Source of the DNA: Trinickia symbiotica
GTDB lineage: Bacteria > Pseudomonadota > Gammaproteobacteria > Burkholderiales > Burkholderiaceae
Length of the DNA stretch: 64,000 nucleotides
Direction of reading: 5' to 3'
Assembly: GCF_002934455.1 (NCBI RefSeq)
Contig: NZ_PTIR01000017.1
Coordinates: 1-64,000 of the forward strand
Numbering within the stretch: position 1 is the stretch's first letter; each line of letters opens with the position of its first letter. A model generated the notes under the pieces. It was not told where the DNA came from. It did no database searches and saw only the letters and a program-made list of their open reading frames with translations. Below, one piece after another: positions 18,035 through 30,167 of the stretch. The position numbers and the translations under genes are program-made.

Positions 18035-18626
18035 ACGCATTCCTCGATTCGACCGCTACTTATCCTCTGTTGGACAGGATCCAGGACGGTCTGCGTTAAT
18101 TCGTCTGCAGCGGTTCCCGCATCGCTCCAAACAGCAGAAGCAACCAGTTGCGCTGAAGGCCTCTCACGGGCGGAAGCGCGGAGAGATGCGTGCCAGCTTC
18201 GCCCGTCGTCGGAAGGTATGGCGGCCTTCCAGGGCGGCGATCTCTTGACGCGATTTTTCGGACCAACGGAAGAGGAAGGGAACCCGGTCTCGATAGACGC
18301 AGACCGACGACATGCGAGGTCGCGGCCGACATGCTGACAAATTTGGCGCGACATCAGGACGGCTTAGTGGGGTAAAACGATGACGGCGCTCGGGAGGGGG
18401 CTTCTTCGCGCGAAGCGGGGCCAGCCCTTTCGAACAGATCAGATCCGGATACAAGCCGCATTCACGTGTAGATGCATTGGCGCAAGCGTTTCACTTGCAA
18501 AGGAAATCTGGCGGTGACCGCTAGGTCAAGGAACGAAGGCGAAATTGGGGCAATGGCAGCCTGCCCCGCCGCTGCATGCGCGATCAGTTGTGGATACCGG
18601 GACCGGAGCACAAAGCCCGGCTGCTT

Positions 18627-18782
18627 TCAGCCGCGAAAGTAGAGGCGTGGATCTTTCCACGGCATGCCACACGTCTTGACTAGGCCGTCGTGATTGAGCA
18701 GGCGGACGTAACCTTCGATTGCGTTGCGAAGGACTTTGTCCCTGTGGGCGTCCGAGAAGAACGAGTTGCCATACGGTGTCAC
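18627..18782 (-). pseudogene. Short coding remnant, 51 codons from a GTG
   Basis: Read leftwards from a GTG at 18782 to TGA at 18627, this frame encodes PYGNSFFSDAHRDKVLRN, EGYVRLLNHDGLVKTCG and MPWKDPRLYFRG. The composition (aromatic residues, balanced charges, no repeats) is that of a real protein end rather than a GC-rich shadow frame. A stop lies a few codons upstream of the GTG, so it is probably the C-terminal remnant of a lost gene. I do not recognise the family. Confidence 0.4.
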
Positions 18783-18802
18783 CGAGCGGCAGGGCGTTTA
18801 GG

Positions 18803-19036
18803 CTAGAAGCGCCCGAGCAGACGAACAATGAGCGCGACAATGCTGCTGGCTGGAGCGTAGAGCGCGAGCGTAACGAGCCCGACCACGGTGACGAATCGGC
18901 AACCGACGATGCGGACGTCACGGGACACCAGCGCATGGCGGCGCTCACGATCATCAGTAAAACCGCAATACGGGTCGTCAGGCGAGGAGCGGCCTGACAC
19001 CCCTCTGCCGCGGTTCGAGCGTGAGTTGTGCGCCAT
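18803..19036 (-). CDS. Possible small membrane protein
   Basis: A 77-residue frame with a charged, Arg-rich N-terminal half (YCGFTDDRERRHALVSRD) and a hydrophobic C-terminal half (CRFVTVVGLVTLALYAPAS then IVALIVRLLGRF) that could span the membrane once or twice. No homologous family is recognised, and no clear ribosome site precedes the ATG. The charge pattern is more protein-like than other frames in this interval, but it may be fortuitous. Confidence 0.3.
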   Translation of the reverse strand: MAHNSRSNRGRGVSGRSSPDDPYCGFTDDRERRHALVSRDVRIVGCRFVTVVGLVTLALYAPASSIVALIVRLLGRF

Positions 19037-19066
19037 GGCGCCTCCAGCGATCGAAGGTCACAGACC

Positions 19067-19181
19067 GGAATAGAGAGCCGAGCCTGCCTTTGACCTGTAT
19101 GACGCACTCCTCAAGGACGCGCGTTACGCAATAGCGCGTCAGCGAAGGGTTAAAGAAGCTATGGAACATGAGGACGACTAG
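19067..19181 (+). pseudogene. Short coding remnant, C-terminal end
   Basis: After a TAG, this frame reads AEPAFDLYDALLKDARY, then AIARQRRVKEAMEHEDD and a TAG at 19179-19181. It is amphipathic and charged like a genuine helical C-terminus, with no start codon. It is probably debris of a lost gene; the family is not recognised. Confidence 0.3.
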
Positions 19182-19438
19182 TCGACGCAAGCGCTCGCGG
19201 CCGCTACAGTTGGCTAGCTTCTGGCGCGAACAGTTTTGGGTGTCAACCTGATCTGGTCGCTGCATCACTGCAATCGACTTGGGTGCGACTAATCATCACC
19301 AGTCACCATATCCAGGTAGTGAAACTACCACCCAACTCTCTGTTTTTTCAGGGTTTTTTCGCGTCGGGGATGCATGTGGCCGAATACGGTGGCATAATCG
19401 ACCACAGTCGAACCGTCGTATAACCACCCCGCATAGCC

Positions 19439-20848
<1,410 letters not shown>

Positions 20849-20851
20849 CAG

Positions 20852-20992
20852 ATGAAGGCTCGTGTTTTCGGTCGCGGCGCAGCGCTGATTCTGCTGCTGG
20901 CAGCGTTGATGTCGATGGCGGGCTGCAATACCGTGGCGGGCTTCGGCCAGGACATCCACGATTCGGCCCGCACCGTTCAGCACGCCCTATGA
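20852..20992 (+). CDS. Entericidin A/B-family lipoprotein
   Basis: A 46-residue lipoprotein. It has a hydrophobic signal (AALILLLAALMSMAGC) ending in a lipobox whose Cys is residue 25, followed by NTVAGFGQDIHDSARTVQ, the entericidin motif. Entericidins are small envelope toxin/antidote-type lipoproteins; insertion between leuC and leuD is common in Burkholderia. It starts 3 bases after the leuC stop and is therefore in the leu operon. Confidence 0.92.
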   Translation: MKARVFGRGAALILLLAALMSMAGCNTVAGFGQDIHDSARTVQHAL

Positions 20993-21092
20993 CGTTCCCG
21001 ATTTGACGTTGCTTATTCTCGCGCCGGTCCGGCAACGCCCGGGCTGGCGGTGCCTTGCATAACCGAGGCGATATCCATCTGGATGACGGATC

Positions 21093-21743
21093 ATGGAAAA
21101 ATTCATCGTGCATACCGGCGTTGCCGCGCCGCTCGATCGCGAGAACGTCGATACGGACGCGATCATTCCGAAGCAGTTTCTGAAATCGATCAAGCGCTCG
21201 GGCTTCGGCCCCAATCTCTTCGACGAGTGGCGCTACCTCGATCATGGCGAGCCGGGCCAGGACAACTCGTGTCGCCCGCTCAATCCCGACTTCGTGCTCA
21301 ATCAGCCGCGCTACCAAGGCGCGTCGGTGCTGCTTGCGCGCAAGAACTTCGGTTGCGGGAGCTCGCGCGAGCATGCGCCCTGGGCGCTGCAGCAGTATGG
21401 CTTTCGCGCGTTGATCGCGCCGAGCTTCGCGGACATCTTCTATAACAACTGCTTCAAGAACGGCTTGCTGCCGATCGTGCTTTCGGAGCAGCAGGTCGAT
21501 CATCTGTTCAACGAGACGTATGCCTTCAACGGCTATCAGTTGACCATCGATCTCGCCGCGCAAGTCGTTCGGAGTCCTGATGGTCGCGAATACCCGTTCG
21601 AAGTGGACGCATTCCGCAAGTACTGCTTGCTGAACGGCTTCGACGACATCGGCCTGACGCTTCGGCACGCGGACAAGATTCGCGCCTTCGAAGCGGAGCG
21701 GATCGCGAAGCAGCCGTGGCTCGGCCATCGGATCGTCCGCTGA
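21093..21743 (+). CDS. leuD: 3-isopropylmalate dehydratase small subunit
   Basis: Swivelling subunit of isopropylmalate isomerase. It has 216 residues. Hallmarks are [18 protein letters not shown] (about residues 17-34), [18 protein letters not shown] (about 80-97) and [16 protein letters not shown]. It lies 100 bases after the entericidin gene, within the leu operon. Confidence 0.97.
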   Translation: MEKFIVHTGVAAPLDRENVDTDAIIPKQFLKSIKRSGFGPNLFDEWRYLDHGEPGQDNSCRPLNPDFVLNQPRYQGASVLLARKNFGCGSSREHAPWALQQYGFRALIAPSFADIFYNNCFKNGLLPIVLSEQQVDHLFNETYAFNGYQLTIDLAAQVVRSPDGREYPFEVDAFRKYCLLNGFDDIGLTLRHADKIRAFEAERIAKQPWLGHRIVR

Positions 21744-21878
21744 CGCACATCCTCGGCGGGCTCGTCGGTCGATGTCCGCGGCTCGGATCGAAGCGGTCGT
21801 TACTTGCTCCGCTGCTGCCGTCTCTGGTTCGAGATTGACTACGGAATCTCAACGAACAACGCAATACAGGAATTACGC

Positions 21879-22946
21879 ATGAAGATCGCAGTGCTGCCCG
21901 GCGACGGCATCGGCCCCGAAATCGTCAAGGAAGCGGTAAAGGTACTCAACGCGCTCGGTGAGAAGTTTGAGCTCGAGGAGGCGCCCGTCGGCGGTGCCGG
22001 TTATGAAGCGAAGGGGCACCCGCTGCCCGATTCGACGCTCGCGCTCGCGAAGGAAGCGGACGCTATCCTGTTCGGCGCCGTCGGAGACTGGAAGTACGAC
22101 TCGCTCGAGCGCGCACTGCGCCCCGAGCAGGCCATTCTTGGCCTGCGCAAGCATCTGCAGCTCTTCGCGAACTTCCGTCCGGCGATCTGCTATCCGCAGT
22201 TGACGGGCGCTTCGTCGTTGAAGCCCGAGATCGTTTCGGGGCTCGACATTCTGATCGTGCGCGAGCTGAACGGGGACATCTATTTCGGCTCGCCGCGTGG
22301 AATCCGCCAGGCGCCGGACGGCGCCTTCGAAGGCGCGCGCGAAGGATTCGATACGATGCGCTATTCGGAGCCTGAAGTGCGCCGTATCGCGCACGTTGCC
22401 TTCCAGGCGGCGCAAAAGCGCGGCAAGCGGTTGACGTCGGTCGACAAGGCGAATGTGCTCGAAACGTCGCAGCTCTGGAAAGAGGCGATGATCGACGTGG
22501 CGAAGGAGTACGCCGACGTCGAGCTCTCACACATGTACGTCGACAACGCGGCCATGCAACTCGTCAAGGCGCCAAAATCGTTCGACGTCATCGTGACGGG
22601 CAATATGTTCGGCGACATTCTCTCCGATGAAGCCGCCATGTTGACGGGTTCGATCGGCATGTTGCCGTCGGCCTCGCTCGACAAGAATAACAAGGGCCTC
22701 TACGAACCGTCGCACGGCTCCGCGCCCGACATTGCCGGCAAGGGCATCGCGAATCCGCTCGCGACGATTCTCTCGGCCGCGATGATGCTGCGTTACTCGC
22801 TCAATAAGGCCGAGCAGGCCGATCGGATCGAGAAAGCGGTGCAAAAAGTGCTCGAAGCGGGCTACCGCACGGCCGATATCGCGACGCCCGGAGGCAAGCA
22901 GGTCGGCACCGTCGAAATGGGCGATGCTGTTCTCGCTGCTCTGTAG
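21879..22946 (+). CDS. leuB: 3-isopropylmalate dehydrogenase
   Basis: Oxidatively decarboxylates 3-isopropylmalate with NAD+. From the ATG at 21879 it has 355 residues; the longer in-frame ORF would add 25 residues unlike the family. It begins [19 protein letters not shown], with the substrate-binding [16 protein letters not shown] (about 74-89), [10 protein letters not shown] and the signature [19 protein letters not shown] (about 242-260). It is the last gene of the leu operon, followed by a perfect 16-bp stem-loop. Confidence 0.97.
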   Translation: MKIAVLPGDGIGPEIVKEAVKVLNALGEKFELEEAPVGGAGYEAKGHPLPDSTLALAKEADAILFGAVGDWKYDSLERALRPEQAILGLRKHLQLFANFRPAICYPQLTGASSLKPEIVSGLDILIVRELNGDIYFGSPRGIRQAPDGAFEGAREGFDTMRYSEPEVRRIAHVAFQAAQKRGKRLTSVDKANVLETSQLWKEAMIDVAKEYADVELSHMYVDNAAMQLVKAPKSFDVIVTGNMFGDILSDEAAMLTGSIGMLPSASLDKNNKGLYEPSHGSAPDIAGKGIANPLATILSAAMMLRYSLNKAEQADRIEKAVQKVLEAGYRTADIATPGGKQVGTVEMGDAVLAAL

Positions 22947-22998
22947 GAGCCGACGCCAGTCGAAACCGGTGCGGGTGCGCGCCGGATGATCGGAATCT

Positions 22999-23037
22999 AA
23001 TGCCGATTTTGCGTAAAATCGACGCAAAATCGGCATT
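22999..23037. terminator. Perfect 16-bp stem-loop after leuB
   Basis: Arms AATGCCGATTTTGCGT (22999-23014) and its exact complement (23022-23037) flank a 7-base loop, AAAATCG, followed by TTCGTG. Sixteen uninterrupted pairs are highly unlikely by chance. It probably terminates the leu operon, although the T-tract after the stem is short and the lower stem is AT-rich. The interval 22947-23286 otherwise holds only a doubtful small ORF. Confidence 0.7.
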
Positions 23038-23055
23038 TTCGTGTAGACTGTCGCG

Positions 23056-23205
23056 ATGGCGCGAATCCCCCAAATCCCCTCGATTTCAAACCTGCACGGC
23101 ATGACTGTTCGTGCGGGCGGGTTCGCCATTGCCGGCGCCATCGGCGCGGCCGGCATTATTTCGATCAAATCGATTACCCCCAAAACGATCACGACGAAAC
23201 GCTGA
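23056..23205 (+). CDS. Doubtful 49-residue ORF
   Basis: An ATG 19 bases after the leuB stem-loop opens a 49-codon frame with a Gly/Ala/Ile-rich centre (GGFAIAGAIGAAGIISIKSI) and a basic Thr/Lys C-terminus. It could be a tiny membrane peptide, but no good ribosome site or family match is visible. It may be chance. Confidence 0.2.
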   Translation: MARIPQIPSISNLHGMTVRAGGFAIAGAIGAAGIISIKSITPKTITTKR

Positions 23206-23286
23206 TCGACCGCCGTGCCCGCCCGTCTTCCCCGCGCGGTCACGCCGGGCAAGATTGCGGGGAAGCGTCCACTCGAAGGGTAAATC

Positions 23287-24408
23287 ATGAATGTAGGTCT
23301 CGTAGGTTGGCGCGGCATGGTCGGCAGCGTCCTGATGCAGCGGATGCAGCAGGAGGGCGACTTCGACCTGATCGAACCGGTGTTCTTCAGCACGAGCAAT
23401 GCGGGCGGCGCCGCCCCGTCGTTCGCCAAGAACGAGACCAAGCTCAAAGACGCCGCCAGCATCGACGATCTGAAGAAGTGCGACGTCATCATCACCTGCC
23501 AGGGTGGCGACTACACGAACGAAGTGTTCCCGAAGCTGCGCGCGGCGGGCTGGAACGGCTATTGGATTGATGCAGCTTCGTCGCTGCGGATGAAGGACGA
23601 TGCGGTCATCGTGCTCGATCCGGTCAACCTGAACGTGATCAAGGACGCGCTCGTCAAGGGCACGAAGAACTTCATCGGCGGCAACTGCACGGTCAGCTTG
23701 ATGTTGATGGCGCTCGGCGGGCTCTTCCGCGAGAACCTCATCGAGTGGATGACGGCGATGACCTATCAGGCGGCCTCGGGCGCCGGCGCACAAAACATGC
23801 GCGAGCTGCTCGCGCAGATGGGCACGCTCAACGGCGCCGTGAAGGACGAGCTCAAGGATCCGTCCTCGGCGATTCTCGATATCGACCGCCGCGTGCTCGC
23901 CGCCATGAATGGCGATGCGATGCCGACCGAGCACTTCGGCGTGCCGCTCGCGGGCTCGTTGATCCCCTGGATCGACAAGGACCTCGGCAACGGCATGTCG
24001 AAGGAGGAATGGAAGGGCGGCGCCGAGACGAACAAAATCCTCGGCAGGCCGGCTATGGGCGCGCCGGGCTCGATTCCCGTCGATGGCCTCTGCGTGCGGA
24101 TCGGCGCGATGCGCTGCCACTCGCAGGCGCTCACGATCAAGCTCACGAAGGACGTGCCGCTTGACGAAGTGAACGCGATTCTCGCCTCGGGCAACGATTG
24201 GGTGAAGGTCGTGCCGAACGAACGCGAAGCCTCGATGCGTGATTTGTCGCCGGCCGTCGTGACGGGCACGCTGACGGTGCCGGTCGGCCGGTTGCGCAAG
24301 CTCGCGATGGGCGGCGAGTATCTGTCCGCCTTTACCGTCGGCGATCAATTGCTGTGGGGCGCCGCCGAGCCGCTGCGCCGCATGCTGCGCATCCTGCTCG
24401 ACAAGTGA
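23287..24408 (+). CDS. asd: Aspartate-semialdehyde dehydrogenase
   Basis: Reduces aspartyl phosphate to aspartate semialdehyde for lysine, threonine, methionine and diaminopimelate synthesis. It has 373 residues, the Gram-negative type. NADP-binding [15 protein letters not shown] lies at the N-terminus (residues 3-17). The catalytic Cys is in [19 protein letters not shown] (about 131-149). The catalytic His is near [16 protein letters not shown] (about 270-285). It is preceded by the leu stem-loop and followed by its own terminator. Confidence 0.97.
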   Translation: MNVGLVGWRGMVGSVLMQRMQQEGDFDLIEPVFFSTSNAGGAAPSFAKNETKLKDAASIDDLKKCDVIITCQGGDYTNEVFPKLRAAGWNGYWIDAASSLRMKDDAVIVLDPVNLNVIKDALVKGTKNFIGGNCTVSLMLMALGGLFRENLIEWMTAMTYQAASGAGAQNMRELLAQMGTLNGAVKDELKDPSSAILDIDRRVLAAMNGDAMPTEHFGVPLAGSLIPWIDKDLGNGMSKEEWKGGAETNKILGRPAMGAPGSIPVDGLCVRIGAMRCHSQALTIKLTKDVPLDEVNAILASGNDWVKVVPNEREASMRDLSPAVVTGTLTVPVGRLRKLAMGGEYLSAFTVGDQLLWGAAEPLRRMLRILLDK

Positions 24409-24473
24409 GGCGATGGCGTGGCCTTGCCGGCCGTCCTCGCGTAAACTACGCGCTGACTGGCGCGTAAAGCCGC

Positions 24474-24498
24474 AAAGGCGCCGCACCGCGGCGCCTTT
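24474..24498 (+). terminator. Rho-independent terminator after asd
   Basis: An 11-bp perfect stem, AAAGGCGCCGC (24474-24484) with its complement (24488-24498), closes a 3-base loop and ends in a T5 tract (24496-24500). This is a classical intrinsic terminator between asd and fimV. Confidence 0.88.
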
Positions 24499-24575
24499 TT
24501 CGATGCCGCTCCGAACCGAATCTTGTCTTCCCACAACGCCAATCAAGGCCGCGCTTCGTGGCGCGGAATGCATTC

Positions 24576-27311
24576 ATGACGGTACGTTCGACGCTCCGCC
24601 TGCGGGCCGTGCGTGTTGTTGGCCGTTCGACTGTCGCCGCGTGCGCGCTCTTGGGCGCGCTCGGCGCGTCGGCCGCGCGCGCCGACGATGCGGCGAGCGC
24701 CGCTGCTGCAGCCTCCGCCACCGCCACGACGCAATACACGGTCAAGCCCGGGCAATCGCTCAACGATGTCGCCATCGCCGCGACGCAATCGCACGACAAA
24801 GCCATCCTCGCACGCGCCGCGAAAGCGATTTTCGACGCCAATCCGTCCGCGTTCATGCGCGGCGATCCGAGCCTCATGAAGCTCGGCGCCGTGCTCAACG
24901 TGCCGCCGCTCGATGCGTCGGGCGCACCCGTGGCTGGCGGCGCATCGGCGCCTGCGGCGGCAGGCGCGAGTGCCGGGGCGGCTGGCACGGCCTCGGCTAC
25001 CGCCTCGCATCCGGCGTCCGCGGGTGTGGCCGCTGGCGCGTCAGCGAGCGCAGCGCAGAAAGCCGCGGGGGCATCGGCAGGCCAATCCGTGGATGCGAGC
25101 CTTGCGCCGGCTTCCACTACGGCCGCGGCGACGACTGCCGCGGCGGCCAGCAGCGCCGCGCAATCGACACCGCATTCGCAAGCGGCGGCTGCTTCGGCAA
25201 GCGCGCCGCTGGCAGCAAGTGGCACAACGGGACATGCCTGGACCGGCACGATCCAGTCGGCGCCCGCCACTTCCGCGCAGGCCCCAGCAAGCGGAACCGG
25301 CGAAGCACCCGCGGTCGCCGCGCCAGCGCCGGTTAGTGCAACAGGCAGCACCGCCGTTGCGCCGACGCCCGGAGCGGCGTCATCCGCCACAGGTGCAGCC
25401 GCCGCGCCAGTCTCGGGTGCATCACCCGCCAGCACGCCGCATCCGCGTTTTTCGAGTTTGCAGCAGTTGCTCGCGCTGAAGAACCGCGTGCTGATGGACC
25501 TGCAGCGGCATGGATTTGCTTCCAAGCAATCCCATGAATCATCGGCGAGCAGCGAGAATGCGGCGAGCGGAGCAACAGGCGCGCCGCAAGGCGGCTCGGC
25601 GCCGCAGGCGGGCATGCCGCCGGCGCCCGTTCATGTCCCGAATGCTCGCGGGTCGGCCGTTGGCGAGCAGTTCATCGGCATTGGGGACTACGGCATCCGC
25701 GTCCCTCACGGTTCTATTCCGGTCGTCGCAGCCGTGGCTTCGGCCGTCGTCGCGGCGTTGCTCGTGCTCGCCGTCGGCTTTTCGATCGGTGGCCGCAAAC
25801 GCCGAGCGGCACGCGCGGCAGCGTCGGCGGAAGTGGCCGCCGCCGGCGGCGCAGCATCGCCGCAAGGAAGCGACGCCGCGAAGCCCTTCGTGGCCGATAC
25901 ATCGAGCCAGGATCCCGTCGAAGCCGAGTACCTCGCCGCTCTAGCGCGGACACCGACGAGCAAACGCGCGCTGATGGGGCTCGCCGGCCATTACGCCGAG
26001 CGTCGCAATATCAAGGGCTTCGACGAAATCGCACAGCGAATCTGGCATCTGTCGGGCGGTCAGGGTCCCAATTGGTTGCATATTGCCTTGCTCGGGCGCC
26101 AGCTCGACCCCGACAACCCACTGTTCGCGCCTTCGGACGAGGGGCGGGAAGCGGCTGCGCCGGCAGTGCTCGATGAGCGCGAGGAAGGTGCGTTGCCCGA
26201 GCATTCGGCCGCCGCCGTGCAACGTCAGTCCGCCGATCAGGACGCAGGGCCGCCCGTCGCCGAGGAAGGCCTTCCCGATACTTCGACCTCGCATGAGCAG
26301 ACGTCTCATTCGCCGGTTCGAGATGAGGTTCGCGCAACGCCGCCGGCGGCGGAGGACGAGCCGCCCGCTGCGCGTGCAAGCGAAGCCATTGCGCAGCGCG
26401 ATGAGCAGGGGTCGCCTGTACGTGAAGAAACGCACGAGACGAGTGCTGCTGCCATTGCTGATGACGCGTCAACCGTCGATGCATCAACCGCCGATGCCGC
26501 GGCAGGGGCCGAGGCGGCAGCGGTGACGCCCGACGGGCGCGACGCGACGGAGCACGCCGCGCAAGCCGAGGCGGACAATCCGCCGGTCGCAAATGTCAGC
26601 GAATCCGAACCGCCGCACACTGTACTGCCTGTGGAGGCCGTCGATGCGCTGAACGATCTCGATATGGCCTTGCCGCCTCGCGCTGAAGGCTACGATCGGT
26701 CTCAGGTAGACGATGTTGCCTCGGCGCCGGACCCGGCAGCTGGCGCCGGTGCGGCAGACTCGGCTGACGAGGAGCTGGAGCTCGACGAGTTCTTGCATAG
26801 CCCGCTCCCCGAGGAGCAGTCGCACCTTGGCGATAGTGAGATCGAGAGGGCTCGAGCCTCCGATTCCGGCGAGGATCACGCCGCCGCTCCCGCACACGAG
26901 GCGCCCGACGTAAACCGGATGCACGATGGCCAGAATGCGCACGAGGCGCGTGAGGTACACGAGGCGCACGAGCCCCACGGCGAGCCTGAAGGCGAGCCGA
27001 TGCCCCCGCCGCCCGCGGTAGCGGGCCTCGGCGCTGCACGCTTCGGCGGCCTGAACCTGGCGTTCGACCTCGATTTGCCCGGTGACGGGCAGGGCTCGCC
27101 GACGACGGTGGCCACGCCCGCGCAACCGATGTTCTCGGCCGAGGAGATCGCCAAAATCGCCCGCAATAAGCTCGAGCTGGCGCACGAGTACATCGCGCTC
27201 GGCGACGTGGGCGGCGCGCGGACGTTGATCCACGAAGTGATCGAATCGAACGACGCGGGCACGCGCGCCGAAGCGCATGCGCTGCTCGCCACGCTCGCTC
27301 CACTGTCCTGA
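24576..27311 (+). CDS. fimV: FimV-family polar/pilus assembly protein
   Basis: Large inner-membrane protein that organises the cell pole and type IV pilus assembly in related bacteria. From the ATG at 24576 it has 911 residues; an ATG at 24558 is also possible. The order is: signal-like segment ending ASAARA (about 36), LysM-type peptidoglycan-binding stretch [18 protein letters not shown] (about 49-66), long Ala/Pro/Ser-rich low-complexity region, transmembrane [20 protein letters not shown] (about 385-404), a TPR-like cytoplasmic segment, an acidic spacer, and the FimV C-terminal domain [20 protein letters not shown] (about 857-876). It lies between asd and truA, as in other Burkholderia. 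Confidence 0.9.
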   Translation: MTVRSTLRLRAVRVVGRSTVAACALLGALGASAARADDAASAAAAASATATTQYTVKPGQSLNDVAIAATQSHDKAILARAAKAIFDANPSAFMRGDPSLMKLGAVLNVPPLDASGAPVAGGASAPAAAGASAGAAGTASATASHPASAGVAAGASASAAQKAAGASAGQSVDASLAPASTTAAATTAAAASSAAQSTPHSQAAAASASAPLAASGTTGHAWTGTIQSAPATSAQAPASGTGEAPAVAAPAPVSATGSTAVAPTPGAASSATGAAAAPVSGASPASTPHPRFSSLQQLLALKNRVLMDLQRHGFASKQSHESSASSENAASGATGAPQGGSAPQAGMPPAPVHVPNARGSAVGEQFIGIGDYGIRVPHGSIPVVAAVASAVVAALLVLAVGFSIGGRKRRAARAAASAEVAAAGGAASPQGSDAAKPFVADTSSQDPVEAEYLAALARTPTSKRALMGLAGHYAERRNIKGFDEIAQRIWHLSGGQGPNWLHIALLGRQLDPDNPLFAPSDEGREAAAPAVLDEREEGALPEHSAAAVQRQSADQDAGPPVAEEGLPDTSTSHEQTSHSPVRDEVRATPPAAEDEPPAARASEAIAQRDEQGSPVREETHETSAAAIADDASTVDASTADAAAGAEAAAVTPDGRDATEHAAQAEADNPPVANVSESEPPHTVLPVEAVDALNDLDMALPPRAEGYDRSQVDDVASAPDPAAGAGAADSADEELELDEFLHSPLPEEQSHLGDSEIERARASDSGEDHAAAPAHEAPDVNRMHDGQNAHEAREVHEAHEPHGEPEGEPMPPPPAVAGLGAARFGGLNLAFDLDLPGDGQGSPTTVATPAQPMFSAEEIAKIARNKLELAHEYIALGDVGGARTLIHEVIESNDAGTRAEAHALLATLAPLS

Positions 27312-27331
27312 TCGGCAAAGACGGCCGCCCG

Positions 27332-28129
27332 ATGCGCATCGCCTTAGGCATCCAATACGACGGCACGGCGTTCTGCGGCTGGCAATCGCAGCCGCACGGC
27401 AAGACGGTGCAGGATGTGCTCGAGCGCGCGCTCGCCGATTTCGCGTGCACGCCGATCCACACGATCGTGGCCGGACGCACCGACACAGGCGTGCACGGGC
27501 TTGGCCAAGTCGTGCATTTCGACACCGAGCTTGAGCGCGCCGATTTTTCGTGGGTGCGCGGAACGAATGCGTTCCTGCCGCCCGAGGTGGCGGTGCAGTG
27601 GGCGAAGCCGATGCCGGAGACGTTTCATGCGCGGTTTTCGGCATTCGAGCGGACCTACTACTACGCGCTGCACGTGCACCCGGTCCGCTCGCCGATGCTC
27701 GCGGGCCGCGCCGGCTGGGTCCATACGCCGCTCGATATCGACGCGATGCGCGCGGCGGCGGCCTGCCTCATCGGCGAGCACGACTTCTCGGCGTTCCGCT
27801 CGTCCGAATGTCAGGCGAAGACACCCGTCAAGCACCTGTATCAGATCGACATCCGTCGTGCCGGCGACCTGATCCACTTCCGCTTCCGGGCCAATGCGTT
27901 CCTGCATCATATGGTGCGCAACCTGATGGGATGCCTCGTCGCGGTGGGCCGAGGGCGCTACCCCGTGTCGTGGCTCGCCGAGGTCCTGGCCAGCCGCGAC
28001 CGGGACCGCGCCGCGCCGACGTTCATGCCCGAGGGGCTCTATCTCGCGCACGTCGGCTATCCGGAAACGTTCGGCGTGCCGGCCGCGAACCTCGGCAGCG
28101 TGCCGTGGAGCGTTGTTTGGACCGACTGA
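27332..28129 (+). CDS. truA: tRNA pseudouridine(38-40) synthase
   Basis: Converts uridines 38-40 of the anticodon stem to pseudouridine. It has 265 residues. Catalytic Asp51 lies in [17 protein letters not shown]. Other motifs are [14 protein letters not shown] (about 8-21), [16 protein letters not shown] and [17 protein letters not shown] (about 185-201). It starts 20 bases after fimV and probably shares its transcript. Confidence 0.97.
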   Translation: MRIALGIQYDGTAFCGWQSQPHGKTVQDVLERALADFACTPIHTIVAGRTDTGVHGLGQVVHFDTELERADFSWVRGTNAFLPPEVAVQWAKPMPETFHARFSAFERTYYYALHVHPVRSPMLAGRAGWVHTPLDIDAMRAAAACLIGEHDFSAFRSSECQAKTPVKHLYQIDIRRAGDLIHFRFRANAFLHHMVRNLMGCLVAVGRGRYPVSWLAEVLASRDRDRAAPTFMPEGLYLAHVGYPETFGVPAANLGSVPWSVVWTD

Positions 28130-28184
28130 TGCTGACGCAATCCCATCGAAAGCAAGGTAATCTGAAGCCCGCGAAGACGAGACC

Positions 28185-28895
28185 ATGAACGCAACCGCCC
28201 CCTCATCGACACCCTCACCGTCGCCGTTTGCCGGCGACATCCCGCACCGCACGCGGGTCAAGCTATGCGGCCTTTCGCGCGAATCCGATGTCGAGCTGGC
28301 CGTCGAGCTCGGCGCCGATGCGATCGGCCTCGTCTTCTATCCGCAGAGCCCGCGTTTCGTCGGCGTGGCCGAAGCCATCGATCTCGTGAAGCGGCTGCCG
28401 CCGTTCGTTTCCGCGGTCGGCCTCTTCGTCAACGCATCGCCCGAATGGATGAGCGAGGTGACGAGCAACGTGCCGCTCGCGATGCTGCAGTTCCACGGCG
28501 ACGAGACGCCCGCGCAATGCGAGGCGCTTGCCAACCTCGCCGGCCTGCCGTGGCTGCGGGCGCTGCGCGTCGGCGCCGATACGAAGCGCGCCGATTTGGT
28601 AGAATCGGCGCTTAATTATTCAGCAGCCGGCGGCCTGCTCTTCGATACGCACGTCGAAGGGTACGGCGGCGGCGGGAAGATTTTCGATTGGTCACTTATC
28701 CCCGAAGAGCTCGGGCGTCGGGCCGTTTTGAGTGGTGGCTTGAACGCGCAAAACGTCGGTGACGCGATTCGTCGCGTGCGCCCGTTCGCTGTCGATGTCT
28801 CGAGCGGCATCGAAGTGCCGGGCGCCAAGGGCGTGAAGGATCCCGCCCGGATGGCGGCGTTCGTACGCGCGGTGCGCGACGCGGACGCCGGATGA
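28185..28895 (+). CDS. trpF: Phosphoribosylanthranilate isomerase
   Basis: Isomerises N-(5-phosphoribosyl)anthranilate in tryptophan synthesis. It has 236 residues. After a short Pro/Ser-rich leader, [20 protein letters not shown] (about 23-42) carries the catalytic Cys, [16 protein letters not shown] follows, and the catalytic Asp is in [19 protein letters not shown] (about 147-165). [10 protein letters not shown] (about 182) binds phosphate. First gene of the trpF-trpB-methylase-trpA run. Confidence 0.97.
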   Translation: MNATAPSSTPSPSPFAGDIPHRTRVKLCGLSRESDVELAVELGADAIGLVFYPQSPRFVGVAEAIDLVKRLPPFVSAVGLFVNASPEWMSEVTSNVPLAMLQFHGDETPAQCEALANLAGLPWLRALRVGADTKRADLVESALNYSAAGGLLFDTHVEGYGGGGKIFDWSLIPEELGRRAVLSGGLNAQNVGDAIRRVRPFAVDVSSGIEVPGAKGVKDPARMAAFVRAVRDADAG

Positions 28896-28953
28896 ATCGA
28901 AGGCGGCGCGGCACGGATGTCCCGGCAGAGCGCCGGCGCCGCCGCTCATCGGA

Positions 28954-30156
28954 GTGACGAATATGTACAACCTTCCCGATCAAAGAGGCCATTTCGGCCC
29001 CTACGGCGGCACGTTCGTGGCGGAAACGCTCGTCCATGCCCTCGACGAACTGCGCCTCGCCTATGAGAAGTTCCGCGTGGATCCGGCGTTCGTCGCCGAA
29101 TACGAGCGCGAGCTGAAGCACTTCGTCGGCCGGCCGTCGCCGATCTATCACGCGCAGCGTTGGAGCGAGCTGCTCGGCGGCGCGAAAGTCTATCTGAAGC
29201 GTGAAGACCTCAATCACACGGGCGCGCACAAGGTCAACAACGTCATCGGTCAGGCGCTGCTCGCCAAGCGCATGGGCAAGCCGCGCGTGATCGCCGAGAC
29301 TGGCGCGGGCCAGCACGGCGTCGCGACGGCGACGATCGCCGCCCGCTTCGGCATGGAGTGCGTCGTCTACATGGGCGCCGAGGACGTGCGCCGGCAGGCG
29401 GCCAACGTCTACCGGATGAAGCTGCTCGGCGCGACGGTGGTACCGGTAGAGTCCGGCTCGCGCACGCTCAAGGACGCGCTCAACGAAGCGATGCGCGACT
29501 GGGTGACCAACGTCGAAAGCACGTTTTACATCATTGGCACCGTGGCGGGACCACATCCATATCCGATGATGGTGCGCGACTTCCAACGCGTGATCGGCGA
29601 CGAGTGCCGCGTGCAGATGCCCGAGATGACGGGGCGTCAGCCCGACATCGTCATTGCCTGCGTCGGCGGTGGATCGAACGCGATGGGCATCTTCTATCCG
29701 TACATCGATGACGAGGCGGTCAAGCTCGTCGGCGTCGAGGCGGCCGGGGATGGGCTCGAGACGGGGCGTCACGCGGCGTCGCTGACGGGCGGCCGCCCTG
29801 GCGTGCTGCACGGCAACCGGACGTACCTTCTGCAAGACGAGAACGGGCAGATCATCGAGACGCATTCGGTTTCGGCAGGGCTCGACTATCCGGGCGTCGG
29901 TCCCGAGCACGCGTGGCTCAAGGATAGCGGGCGTGCTCAGTACGTGACGATCACGGACGAAGAGGCGCTGAAGGCTTTTCACGATTGCTGTCGCATCGAG
30001 GGCATCATTCCAGCGCTCGAGTCGAGCCATGCGCTGGCGTATGCGGCAAAGCTCGCGCCGACGCTCGGACGCGACAAGCATCTGCTCGTGAACCTCTCGG
30101 GGCGTGGCGACAAAGACATGCATACCGTCGCCGAGCGTTCGGGTATTCACTTCTGA
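28954..30156 (+). CDS. trpB: Tryptophan synthase beta chain
   Basis: PLP enzyme that joins indole and serine. It has 400 residues. The PLP lysine is in [19 protein letters not shown] (about residues 86-104), the phosphate-binding glycines in [14 protein letters not shown] (about 234), and the catalytic Glu is in [14 protein letters not shown] (about 110-123). It works with trpA, which is separated from it by a DNA methylase gene. The start is fixed by the usual [18 protein letters not shown]-terminus. Confidence 0.98.
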   Translation: MTNMYNLPDQRGHFGPYGGTFVAETLVHALDELRLAYEKFRVDPAFVAEYERELKHFVGRPSPIYHAQRWSELLGGAKVYLKREDLNHTGAHKVNNVIGQALLAKRMGKPRVIAETGAGQHGVATATIAARFGMECVVYMGAEDVRRQAANVYRMKLLGATVVPVESGSRTLKDALNEAMRDWVTNVESTFYIIGTVAGPHPYPMMVRDFQRVIGDECRVQMPEMTGRQPDIVIACVGGGSNAMGIFYPYIDDEAVKLVGVEAAGDGLETGRHAASLTGGRPGVLHGNRTYLLQDENGQIIETHSVSAGLDYPGVGPEHAWLKDSGRAQYVTITDEEALKAFHDCCRIEGIIPALESSHALAYAAKLAPTLGRDKHLLVNLSGRGDKDMHTVAERSGIHF

Positions 30157-30167
30157 GCCTCGCCGCG

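Larger units (their letters stand above)
18041..19438. other. Mostly non-coding stretch with short coding remnants
   Basis: This 1.4-kb interval before leuC contains no convincing full-length gene. Open frames here are shadows without family features. Three short pieces look protein-like and are listed separately (18627-18782, 18803-19036, 19067-19181). Between 19315 and 19329 a small dyad, GGTAGT-GAA-ACTACC, precedes two T6 runs; it may be part of the leuC leader but is too weak to call a terminator. The stretch looks like debris of lost genes between the accessory block and the leu genes. Confidence 0.5.

Noticed and set aside
18526-19107. Leftward 193-codon open frame upstream of leuC
   Set aside because: It shows no family features, and a different frame within it (18627-18782) looks more protein-like.
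19315-19329. Small dyad GGTAGT-GAA-ACTACC followed by T runs before leuC, as a leucine attenuator
   Set aside because: The stem is only 6 bp, the T runs are 12 or more bases away, and no leader peptide with clustered Leu codons was found.
22527-24573. Long leftward open frames opposite leuB and asd
   Set aside because: They are antisense shadows of leuB and asd with no ribosome sites or recognisable domains.
24900-25450. Ala/Pro/Ser repeats in fimV as a separate repeat element
   Set aside because: This is ordinary low-complexity linker of FimV proteins with no tandem DNA repeat unit.
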